Positions 1 through 7,856 of a stretch of DNA of 64,000 bases are shown here, piece by piece (position 1 is the first letter of the stretch; every line of letters starts with the position of its first letter). The position numbers and the translations under genes were made by a program. Under the pieces are notes generated by a model that did no database searches, was not told the origin of the DNA, and saw nothing but the letters and a program-made list of their open reading frames with translations. Source of the stretch: JACCXG01 sp963750935. GTDB lineage: Bacteria > Acidobacteriota > Vicinamibacteria > Vicinamibacterales > 2-12-FULL-66-21. The DNA lies in contig CAVVSR010000016.1 in assembly GCA_963750935.1 (NCBI GenBank), positions 152,791 to 216,790 on the forward strand, written 5' to 3'.

Positions 1-579
1 GGCGGACGCGCGCGCCGCCTGGGAGGCGCCAACAAAGCCGCGCTGGCGATCGGCGAGCGGCGGATTATCGATCGTCAACTGGCGCTCCTGCGGCAGGTGG
101 CCGACCCGGTCCTGATCGTCGCGCCCGACGATCAAATGTACCGGGACGTCGTCGAACCGGCGCGAATCGTGCCCGACGTGTTGCCTGGCGCCGGTCCGCT
201 GGGTGGAATTTACACCGCGCTGGTCTCGTCGCCGCACGACCGCATCCTGATCGTCGCCTGCGACCTGCCGTTCCTCAACCTGGCGCTGCTCCAGCGGCTG
301 GCCACGCCAGGCACGGCGGACCTCGTCATCCCGCGAACCGAGGCCGGGTATGAGCCGCTCTGTGCCACATGGTCGGTGAAAGCGGCCGAGGTCGTGCGGC
401 AGCGCATCGCACGCGGTCAATTGAAGGCCGCGCAAGTCGTGGATGCACTCTCGGTCGAGGAGCTGGGACCCGAGATCCTGGCGTCCTGCGATCCCGATGG
501 TCTGCTCTTCGTGAACGTCAACACGCCGCATGATTACCAGCGGGCTCAGGAACTGAGCCGGCTGAAGTCGGCCAGGTAG
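1..579 (+). CDS. mobA: Molybdenum cofactor guanylyltransferase MobA, 5'-truncated by the window edge
   Basis: Transfers GMP from GTP to molybdopterin to make the guanine dinucleotide form of the molybdenum cofactor (cytoplasm). The frame is open from base 1; the first visible residues GGRARRLGGANKAAL match the nucleotide-binding GGxSxRMGxxK loop that lies just after the MobA N-terminus, so only about ten residues are missing. Later it has DVLPGAGPLGGIYTAL and the metal-binding ACDLPFLN motif (CDxP), both typical of MobA. A GTG at 97 would cut off the P-loop and is rejected as the start. Related IspD/GlmU-type nucleotidyltransferases are the only real alternative; the loop spacing favours MobA. 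Confidence 0.85.
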   Translation, partial: GGRARRLGGANKAALAIGERRIIDRQLALLRQVADPVLIVAPDDQMYRDVVEPARIVPDVLPGAGPLGGIYTALVSSPHDRILIVACDLPFLNLALLQRLATPGTADLVIPRTEAGYEPLCATWSVKAAEVVRQRIARGQLKAAQVVDALSVEELGPEILASCDPDGLLFVNVNTPHDYQRAQELSRLKSAR

Positions 580-645
580 GCCGCAGACTGTGAAACAGCC
601 GGGAGATCGTATCATGGATGTTTCTGGAGCTGCCTCGATCCCCGC

Positions 646-2667
646 ATGATCCTTCCTGTTCAGCAGATCGTCCGCGAGCGGATGGCCGACGCCGTCACGC
701 GACTCTATGACCTTCCCGCCGACGACCCGCTGTTGTCGTCGATCGTCATCTCGATCCCGCCGCGCCGCAACCTCGGCGACCTGGCGGTGCCGCTCGCCTT
801 CGAGCTGGCACGACGCCTCCGCAAGGCGCCGCGGGCGATCGCGCAGGAGCTCGCCGCCGGCGTGGGCGCCATCCCCGGCATCGAGCGGATCGAGGCGACG
901 CCCAACGGCTACGTCAACTTCTTCATCGACCGGCCGCAGTCGCTCACCTCGTGGCTCACCCGGCGCGACACGCCGCCGTCCGCCGTCCAGGGAAAGACCA
1001 TCGTCGAGCACACCGCCATCAACCCGAACAAGGCGGCGCACATCGGTCACCTCCGCAACGCCGCGCTCGGCGATGCCTTCGGCCGACTGCTCCGCTTCTC
1101 GGGCCGCGCCGTCGAAATCCAGAACTACATCGACGACACCGGCGTCCAGGTCGCCGACGTCGCAGTCGGGTTCCGCGAGATCGAGAAGCTCGACTTCGAC
1201 GCCGTTCGCCGCATCGCCGACACGACCAGGTTCGACTATTACTGCTGGGACCTCTACGCGCGCGTGACCGAATGGTACGAGCAGGACAAGGAGCGGCTCA
1301 AGATCCGCACCGCGGCGCTGCACGACATCGAGCACGGCGGCAATCCGACCGCCGACCTCGCCCGCTTCATCGCCGATCGCATCGTCCGGAAACACCTCGA
1401 CACGATGCGGCGGCTCAACATCGGCTACGACCTGCTGACGTGGGAGGGCGACATCCTCCGGCTCCATTTCTGGAGCCATGCGTTCGAGTTCCTCAAGCAG
1501 ACCGGCGCCGTCTTCATGCAGCCCGAAGGCAAGCTCAAGGGCTGCTGGGTGATGCGGATCGAGGACGACGCCACGCCCGAGGCGGCGGAGGCTGACGCCG
1601 CGCCGGCGTCGGAGGACGCGCCGGAGGAACCGCGCGAGAAGGTGATCGTGCGATCCGACGGCACCGTCACCTACGTCGGCAAGGACATGGCCTATCAGCT
1701 CTGGAAATTCGGGCTGCTCGGCCGCGACTTCAACTACCGGATCTTTGCCGAGGAGGACGGCCGTCCGCTGTGGTCGACGACCTCCGAGCCTTCGCCGGAA
1801 GGATCGTCGGCGCCCGCCTTCGGCCGCGCGAGCTGGGTGTGCAACGTCATCGACACCCGCCAGGCCTACCTGCAGAAGCTCGTGAAGCAGGCGCTGGCCG
1901 CGCTCGGCTACGACCAGCAGGCGGCCCACTCCGTTCACTACTCGTACGAGATGGTCGCGCTGTCTCACTCGACCGCGCGCGAGCTGGGCTACGACACTGC
2001 CGTCGACGCCGACCGGCCGTTCGTCGAAGTCTCCGGCCGCAAGGGGCTCGGCGTGAAAGCCGACGATCTCATCGACCGCCTGACCGACAAGGCCAGCGTC
2101 GAGGTCGCGAAGCGGAATACCGAGCTCTCGCCTGAAGACACGCGCCGCGCCGCCGAGATGATCGCGATCGCGGCCGTCCGCTACTTCATGGTGAAGTTCT
2201 CGCGCGGCAAGGTCATCGTCTTCGACATCGACGAAGCGCTGGCGTTCGAAGGCGAGAGCGGGCCCTACCTGCAGTACGCCGTCGCCCGCGCCAACAACAT
2301 CTTCAACAAGCTCAAGGAACGGCAGGGGCTGGACGAGGCGGGTGTCGTCGAGGCGCTCGCGTCCACACCGTCGACGGTGCTGACCTCCGGAGACGACGAA
2401 TCGCACGAATTGTGGGGGCTGGTCCTCGAGGCCGCACGCCTGGACGACGTGGTCGATCAGGCAATCAGGACGCTGGAGCTCTCGGTGGTGGCCAAGTTCG
2501 CGTTCAGCCTGGCACAGGCCTTCAGCGGGTTCTACCACCGCTACCCGATCCTCAAGGAAGAGCGCCGCGACGTGCAGATCTGGCGGGCCGCGGCCGTGGC
2601 GTACTGCCGCAACCAGCTGGCGCAGGCGCTGGCCCTGATGGGCTGCCGCGTGCCGCCGCGGATGTAG
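646..2667 (+). CDS. argS: Arginyl-tRNA synthetase
   Basis: Charges tRNA-Arg with arginine. The 673-residue protein carries the N-terminal Add-1 domain, the class-I HIGH motif (HIGHLRN, near residue 132), the SGRKGLGVKADDL segment that stands where other class-I enzymes have KMSKS, and the C-terminal DALR anticodon-binding domain (residues about 555-673). An acidic Ala/Glu/Asp-rich insertion near residues 307-330 precedes the conserved VRSDGTVTYVGKD strand. The ATG at 646 places the Add-1 domain correctly. The next gene starts 11 bases after the stop, so the two are probably co-transcribed. Confidence 0.97.
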   Translation: MILPVQQIVRERMADAVTRLYDLPADDPLLSSIVISIPPRRNLGDLAVPLAFELARRLRKAPRAIAQELAAGVGAIPGIERIEATPNGYVNFFIDRPQSLTSWLTRRDTPPSAVQGKTIVEHTAINPNKAAHIGHLRNAALGDAFGRLLRFSGRAVEIQNYIDDTGVQVADVAVGFREIEKLDFDAVRRIADTTRFDYYCWDLYARVTEWYEQDKERLKIRTAALHDIEHGGNPTADLARFIADRIVRKHLDTMRRLNIGYDLLTWEGDILRLHFWSHAFEFLKQTGAVFMQPEGKLKGCWVMRIEDDATPEAAEADAAPASEDAPEEPREKVIVRSDGTVTYVGKDMAYQLWKFGLLGRDFNYRIFAEEDGRPLWSTTSEPSPEGSSAPAFGRASWVCNVIDTRQAYLQKLVKQALAALGYDQQAAHSVHYSYEMVALSHSTARELGYDTAVDADRPFVEVSGRKGLGVKADDLIDRLTDKASVEVAKRNTELSPEDTRRAAEMIAIAAVRYFMVKFSRGKVIVFDIDEALAFEGESGPYLQYAVARANNIFNKLKERQGLDEAGVVEALASTPSTVLTSGDDESHELWGLVLEAARLDDVVDQAIRTLELSVVAKFAFSLAQAFSGFYHRYPILKEERRDVQIWRAAAVAYCRNQLAQALALMGCRVPPRM

Positions 2668-2678
2668 CCGGAGAGCGT

Positions 2679-3380
2679 ATGTCGGACCGTCCACCCATCA
2701 TCGGCGTCACCAGCTGCAGCCGGCTCCACGATTACGTCGCCTCGATCGAACAGACCGGCGCCCGCGCCCGCGTGCTCGAAGTCACCGAGAGCCCGCGCAA
2801 GGTGCTCGACGAGATCGACGGGCTGCTCCTCACCGGCGGCGGTGACGTCGATCCCGTGTTCTACCGCGAGGAGCGGCACCCGCTGACCGAGGATGCGGAG
2901 CCGGGCCGCGACGAGTTCGAGATCGACCTGGCGAGACGCGCGATGGCCGCCGACCTGCCGATGCTCGCGATCTGCCGCGGCGCGCAGGTGATGAACGTCG
3001 CCGCCGGGGGGTCGCTGGTGCAGGACATTCCGTCCGCCGTCACGACCGATCTCAGCCACTCCGTCACCGAGCCCAAGAACCTCGAGTGTCACGAGATTCG
3101 CGTCGAGCGCACGTCCAGGCTCGCGCAAGTGCTTGGCACGCACGTCGACGCGTCGTGCAGCTGCCGCGTCAACAGCCGGCACCATCAGTCGGTCGGGCGC
3201 ACCGGCGCAGGCCTGGTCGTCTCCGCGACCGCGGCCGACGGCGTCGTCGAGGCGATCGAGGCGCCAGCCAACCGCTTCTGCATCGGCGTGCAGTGGCATC
3301 CCGAAAACTTCTGGAAGACCGGCGAATTCCGCGGCCTGTTCGACGCGTTCGTGAGCGCTGCGGCGTCACGCACACGCTGA
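2679..3380 (+). CDS. Gamma-glutamyl-gamma-aminobutyrate hydrolase family (peptidase C26) glutamine amidotransferase
   Basis: Class-I glutamine amidotransferase-like hydrolase of the PuuD family, 233 residues, which removes glutamate from gamma-glutamyl amides such as gamma-glutamyl-GABA. Visible: N-terminal PIIGVTSC strand, oxyanion/glycine-rich LLTGGGDVDPVFY, nucleophile elbow LAICRGAQ with Cys near residue 98, and the catalytic HPE in VQWHPENFW near residue 206. The ATG at 2679 is preceded by GGAGAG at 2670; a longer in-frame reading begins inside argS and is not credible. The true substrate cannot be read from sequence; PuuD itself belongs to putrescine catabolism, but no puu genes are present here. 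Confidence 0.9.
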   Translation: MSDRPPIIGVTSCSRLHDYVASIEQTGARARVLEVTESPRKVLDEIDGLLLTGGGDVDPVFYREERHPLTEDAEPGRDEFEIDLARRAMAADLPMLAICRGAQVMNVAAGGSLVQDIPSAVTTDLSHSVTEPKNLECHEIRVERTSRLAQVLGTHVDASCSCRVNSRHHQSVGRTGAGLVVSATAADGVVEAIEAPANRFCIGVQWHPENFWKTGEFRGLFDAFVSAAASRTR

Positions 3381-3398
3381 GCCCCGATCGGTTCAGCG
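3375..3398. terminator. Possible bidirectional hairpin between convergent genes
   Basis: CGCTGA at 3375-3380 and TCAGCG at 3393-3398 form a 6-bp stem spanning the 12-base gap between the convergent ends of the amidotransferase and the methyltransferase. There is no U-tract, so this is only a candidate. Confidence 0.3.
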
Positions 3399-4677
3399 AT
3401 CGAAGACGCCCAGCGTCTCGACGTGTGGCGTGTTGGGAAACAGGTCGAAGGCCCGGAGCGACGTCAGGCGGTAGCCGCCATCGAGCAGCCGGCGCGCGTC
3501 GCGCGCCATGGTGGCCGCGTCGCAGGACACGTAGACGATGCGCTGCGCGCCGAGGGACGCCACGGCCTGCATGGCGTCCCGGGAAATCCCCGTCCTCGGC
3601 GGATCGACGATGATGGTTGACGCAGCGGGACCGCGCCGCCGGCGGAAGTAGTCCTCCACGCTCTCGATCACCACTCGCACCGCACCGGCACATGCCGCGG
3701 CGTTCCGCTGGAGATCGCTGCCGCTGGTGCGGTCGCCCTCGACTGCCGTAATGCCCCGCCTGCCCGTCAACGCCAGCGATACGGAGAACAGCCCGACGCC
3801 TGCATAGAGGTCCAGCATGTCTTCCCCAGGCGGCACGGCATCGAGCACGGCCGTCACGAGCTGCGGCAGCAGGAAGCGATTCGCCTGGAAGAAGGATTCG
3901 GCGTGCCGCTCCAGCACCCCCGACGACGATCGGCCAGAGGTCAGCGCTGGAACCGGATCAGCCACGACGGGCACACCCGCCGTGCGCAGCGTCCCGCCGC
4001 GCGTCCGACCCGAGATGCCGGTGAGCGCTCCCGCCCTGAGCGCCGCGTCGAGGGCATCGTTGGTGACGTCGACGCCGGGCGCCGCGGTTACGTGCAGCAC
4101 CCGTTCACTCGCCGCGATGTTTTCCGTCAGCTCGACGGCGGCAACCCCGCAGCGCGCACGCTTCCAGCGCATCGATTGCCGCCTGCGTCGCCGAGATCGC
4201 GGCCTCGCTCAACTGCCCCGTCGGCGCCGGATCGCAGAGTTCGTGCGTGCCCTCGCGGTAGAAGCCGGCGCGGCCGTCGCGAACGTGGAGACGCGCGCGC
4301 ATGCGGTATCCGCGCTCCGGGGACGACGCCACCTCGATGCGATCGTCCAGACGGATGCGTCCGAGGCGCGCGAACGCATCTTCCACGACCGCGGCCTTCA
4401 TCTCCAGTTGCCGCGGATACGCGGCATGGGCGTAGAGACAGCCGCCGCACAGCAGGTCGCCGGCTTCGTTGCGCCGATCCGCTGACGCATCCCGGATCGC
4501 GGTGACGGCAGCGAAGGCGACCTGCCGTTCCACGCGCTCGACGCGTGCCAGGACGCGCTCGCCCGGGATCGCCCCGAGAACCAGCACGACCTGCCCGTCA
4601 TGGCGGGCGATCATGCGCCCGCCGGCGGCCGGCTTCTCGATCGTGAGCTCGATTTCCTGATCGGCGTGGAGAGTCAT
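3393..4677 (-). CDS. TrmA/RlmD-family RNA (uracil-5-)-methyltransferase, with a +1 frame break
   Basis: SAM-dependent 5-methyluridine methyltransferase of rRNA or tRNA. From the N-terminus: TRAM domain (LHADQEIELTIEKPAAGG onward), Fe-S-type cysteines in LLCGGCLYAH, SAM motif DLYAGVGLFSVSLA, VDPPRTG, and the nucleophile-bearing YVSCDAATMARD. The two halves lie in different frames and join cleanly if one base is removed from CCCC at 4145-4148 (reads ...CALR-VAAVELTEN...). Corrected length is about 427 residues, normal for the family. The start is the ATG at 4677, which gives a correct TRAM domain. It is the last gene of the long minus-strand run. RlmD is more likely than TrmA from the TRAM plus Cys cluster, but RNA target and position are not determinable. 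Confidence 0.85.
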
Positions 4678-4699
4678 GAGATGCGCTGGACTTGCCGGA

Positions 4700-5393
4700 T
4701 CAGTCGTATCCGAGCGTCGGCAGGCCGATCGCTTCCCGGACCAGGCGTGCGTAGGCGGCCTGCGCGGCACGTTCGCGGACGTCGCCAGACATCCGCGCGC
4801 CGAACGGCGCGACCTCCTCGGCGGCTTCCCGGCGCAGCGCCTCGGCGCGGGGTCCGCCGACGTGCGCCAGTGCCTGCGCCATCAGGGCGGCGTCGATCTC
4901 GGCCAGCCGGGCGACAATCGCCGCGCGCGCGTCTCCCCTGCGCCCGCAGCGCCGAGGCAGCCAGCGGCTCGAGCTCGCCGATGACCTGCTCGATCTGCCG
5001 ATGGAGATCGTGCTCCGCCGGGCCGGCGCCCCTCACGTGCGCGAGTCGAGCGATCGCCCGTTCGATGTGCGCCGCGAGCGCCGGCTTGCGCGCCGGTGGC
5101 GACGCCTCGTCCCCGGCCGCCCCCACACCCACGGCCCGCCGCCAGTCGTCGAACGCGTCGAGGACGTCCGCCTCGCAGAACTCGAGACGCACGGGGCGCG
5201 GCCGCGCGCCCTTCTTCTCGTGCCGCCCGCAGCACCGGTCGATGCCGAGGAACGCCACCTTCAGCGGCACGCCGCTCGCAGCCCAGCCACACACCAGCTC
5301 GAAAGCGGGTCCGACAACGCGAATCAGGTGTCCCTTGTTCTTCTGGCAGAGATAGGTCTCGATCTGCCGGGCGTACTCCGAGGGGTCGGTCAC
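4700..5393 (-). CDS. Conserved protein of unknown function, with a +1 frame break
   Basis: About 230 residues after correction. The N-terminal part (TDPSEYARQIETYLCQKNK...) is followed by a basic/cysteine segment (GIDRCCGRHEKKG) and then a helical region rich in Ala, Arg and Glu. The GTG start at 5393 overlaps the coaX stop as GTGA, so translation is probably coupled to coaX. The frame breaks near 4935-4938 (CCCC); removing one base restores ...AQGDARAAIVARL... and a conserved-looking C-terminus ending LPTLGYD. I do not recognise the family; the CxK...CC pattern could bind metal, but nothing supports a function. Confidence 0.7.
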
Positions 5394-6169
5394 GTGCGCA
5401 GGTTCCTCTCCCAAATCAGCCGCAGCCCGTTGAGCGTGAGATCGGGCTCGACATGGTCGATGCTGCGGGTCTCGGCCGCGAGCACGTCGGCGAGCCCGCC
5501 GGTCGCGATCACCGTCGTCGTCCCCTCGGGCAGGTCCGCCTTGATGCGCCGCACCAGGCCATCCACCATCTCGACGTAGCCGAAGAACAGGCCGGAGTGC
5601 ATGGCGTTGACCGTGGTCTGACCGATCACGCTGGTCGGCTTGCGCACCTCCACCCGAGGCAGCCGCGCCGCGCGCTGGAACAGCGCCTCGGCCGAGATGC
5701 CGATGCCCGGGCAGATGATGCCGCCGATGTACTTGCCGTCCCTCGAGATGACGTCGAAGGTCGTCGCCGTGCCGAAATCCACGACGATCAGCGACACGCC
5801 CCCCTTCCCGTACTTCTCGCGCGCCGCCACCGCATTGACGACGCGGTCGGCGCCGACGTCGGCGGCCGGAAAGTACTCGATCGGGATGCCGGCGTTGAGC
5901 GCGTCGACCAGCAGGGCGGTGCGGCCGAAATAGCGCTCGCACATCTCCTCCATCGGCCGCGTCAGCGGCGGCACCACGGAGGCGACCACGATCCCGGAGA
6001 CCGCGGCGATCGACACCTTCGTCTGCTCGAACAGGCGGGTGACGAAGATGCCGAGCTCGTCGGCGGTACGCTCGCGGAGCGCCGCGAGACGCCAGTTGTG
6101 CACCAGCCGATCGCCGTCGAACACGCCGATCGTGACGTTGGTATTGCCTACATCGATGGCTAGCAGCAT
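5390..6169 (-). CDS. coaX: Type III pantothenate kinase
   Basis: ATP-dependent phosphorylation of pantothenate, the first step of coenzyme A synthesis. The 259-residue protein shows the ASKHA-fold signatures of CoaX: N-terminal LLAIDVGNTNVTIGVF phosphate loop, GADRVVNAVAA, VVDFGTATTFDVI and the C-terminal VIATGGLAD. Start ATG at 6169; its stop is shared in a GTGA overlap with the downstream gene, and birA lies 27 bases upstream. CoaX next to BirA is a common bacterial pairing. Confidence 0.96.
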   Translation of the reverse strand: MLLAIDVGNTNVTIGVFDGDRLVHNWRLAALRERTADELGIFVTRLFEQTKVSIAAVSGIVVASVVPPLTRPMEEMCERYFGRTALLVDALNAGIPIEYFPAADVGADRVVNAVAAREKYGKGGVSLIVVDFGTATTFDVISRDGKYIGGIICPGIGISAEALFQRAARLPRVEVRKPTSVIGQTTVNAMHSGLFFGYVEMVDGLVRRIKADLPEGTTTVIATGGLADVLAAETRSIDHVEPDLTLNGLRLIWERNLRT

Positions 6170-6196
6170 GCTCGACTCATTCCATGACGCCGTGGA

Positions 6197-7006
6197 TCAC
6201 CGCCAGCACAGCTCGCCGGCAATGATGCGCTCCGTCCGGCCGCCGACCCGCACCAGCAGCGCGCCGTCCTGATCGATCCCGGATGTGATGCCCCGCTGCG
6301 TCGCGCCGGCCGCCTGCCATTCCACCGTGCTGCCCACGACCGACGGTGCCAGCGCGCGCCACCGCTCGAGCACCACGGCGCCGTTGCCACTTGCGAGCGC
6401 GTGCATCTGCTCGTTCAGCGCGACCAGGAGCTCGGTCAGCACAGCCGACGCGTCCACGTCGCGTCCGAGCTCGGTTTCGATCGACGTGGCCGTGGCGGCG
6501 ATGTCGCGCGGGTAGGCCGCGGCGCGCAGGTTCACGCCAAAGCCCAGCACCACGTACTGCACGCCCACTGGCCCGGTCGACGCTTCGGCCAATATCCCCG
6601 CCAGCTTCCGGCGTCCCCCGGGTGCGGCGCGATCGGCAACGACGATGTCGTTCGGCCATTTGATCGTGACGGGCAGCCCGGTGGCGCTGCGGATGGCCTG
6701 TGCGGCGGCCACCCCTCCGGCGAGGGTCAGAAAGGGCACCGCCCGGGCGTCGCGGCACACGACCGACACGTAGAGCCCGGCGCCGGGTGGCGAAAACCAC
6801 TCGCGCCCGAGACGGCCGCGGCCGGCACGCTGCGATCGACTGACGACCACCGTGCCCTCGGGCGCGCCACGCTCCGCCTGCGCGGCCGCGTCGTCATTCG
6901 TCGAGCCGGTTTCGGCGAAGAACACGACCCGCTCACCGAACCGCCCGCGTCGACCGGCGCTCGCGGCCAGCGCCGCCTCCAGCTCCGCCGGCAGAGGATC
7001 AGGCAT
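6197..7006 (-). CDS. birA: Biotin--[acetyl-CoA-carboxylase] ligase (group I, no DNA-binding domain)
   Basis: Activates biotin and attaches it to biotin carboxyl carrier protein. 269 residues containing the ETGSTND segment, the biotin/ATP loop GRGRLGREW, TIKWPNDIVV and the KLAGILAE motif, then the small C-terminal SH3-like domain. It starts directly with the catalytic domain, without the helix-turn-helix of E. coli BirA, so it should not be a repressor. The ATG at 7006 overlaps the end of nadC by 8 bases. Confidence 0.94.
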   Translation of the reverse strand: MPDPLPAELEAALAASAGRRGRFGERVVFFAETGSTNDDAAAQAERGAPEGTVVVSRSQRAGRGRLGREWFSPPGAGLYVSVVCRDARAVPFLTLAGGVAAAQAIRSATGLPVTIKWPNDIVVADRAAPGGRRKLAGILAEASTGPVGVQYVVLGFGVNLRAAAYPRDIAATATSIETELGRDVDASAVLTELLVALNEQMHALASGNGAVVLERWRALAPSVVGSTVEWQAAGATQRGITSGIDQDGALLVRVGGRTERIIAGELCWR

Positions 7007-7856
7007 CAGGCTCCAGCTCGAAGCTGAGGTCGATGGCCGGCGCGGAATGGGTCAGCGCGCCGACCGAGACGTAGTGGGCCCCGGTCGCGGCAAGCTCCGG
7101 GACGCGCTCGAGCGTGACGCCGCCCGACAATTCGACTTTCGTGCGGCCGCCAATCCGGCGAATCGCTTCCTTGGTGTCGGCGGTGGACAGATTGTCGAGC
7201 AGGATGATGTCGGCGCCTGCGGCAATGGCATCGCTCACCTGGTCGAGGCTCTGCGCCTCGACCTCGATCGCCATCTCCGGCTTCGCCGCCTTCATCCGCT
7301 TCATGGCTTCGTGGACGCCACCGGCAAGGCGGATGTGGTTGTCCTTGATCAGGACCCCGTCGTCGAGCCCGCCACGGTGGTTGGTGCCGCCGCCGGCACG
7401 CACCGCGTACTTCTCGAGTGCGCGCAAGGTCGGCGTCGTCTTGCGCGTATCGAGGATGGTGATGCGGCCGCCGGCCGCGTCCACGAACCGCCGCGTCAGC
7501 GTGGCGATTCCCGACATCCGCTGCATCAGGTTCAGGGCGGTGCGCTCGGCGGTGAGCATCGACGCGGCCGAGCCGTGGAGCTCGGCGACGGTGTCGCCCG
7601 GCATGCACCGCTCACCGTCGCGGCGACGAATGGTGACGGCGACCGACGGGTCGAGCTGACGGAACACCTCCGCGGCGACGTCGACGCCGGCGATGACGCA
7701 CGGCGACTTCGCGAGGATGACGCCGCGCGCGCGGAGATTCGGCGGGACGGTCGCCTCGGTCGTGACGTCGCCCCATCCCAGGTCTTCGGCGAGGGCGCGC
7801 CGCACGACCTCGCGATACAGCGCCGGGTCGAGCGGTTCGAAGGGGACCTGCTTCAT
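6999..7856 (-). CDS. nadC: Nicotinate-nucleotide pyrophosphorylase (carboxylating), quinolinate phosphoribosyltransferase
   Basis: Converts quinolinate and PRPP to nicotinate mononucleotide in de novo NAD synthesis. 285 residues with the family landmarks RTALNLMQRMSGIAT, LDTRKTTPTLR, the GGGTNHRGGLDDGVLIKDNH catalytic stretch and VELSGGV near the C-terminus. The ATG at 7856 overlaps the valS stop (ATGA). nadA and nadB are not in the window. Confidence 0.97.
   Translation of the reverse strand: MKQVPFEPLDPALYREVVRRALAEDLGWGDVTTEATVPPNLRARGVILAKSPCVIAGVDVAAEVFRQLDPSVAVTIRRRDGERCMPGDTVAELHGSAASMLTAERTALNLMQRMSGIATLTRRFVDAAGGRITILDTRKTTPTLRALEKYAVRAGGGTNHRGGLDDGVLIKDNHIRLAGGVHEAMKRMKAAKPEMAIEVEAQSLDQVSDAIAAGADIILLDNLSTADTKEAIRRIGGRTKVELSGGVTLERVPELAATGAHYVSVGALTHSAPAIDLSFELEPDA

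Noticed and set aside
2412..2678. N-terminal extension of the amidotransferase into argS
   Set aside because: The extension reads Arg/Gly-rich antisense-like sequence from a different frame of argS; the ATG at 2679 with GGAGAG is the true start.
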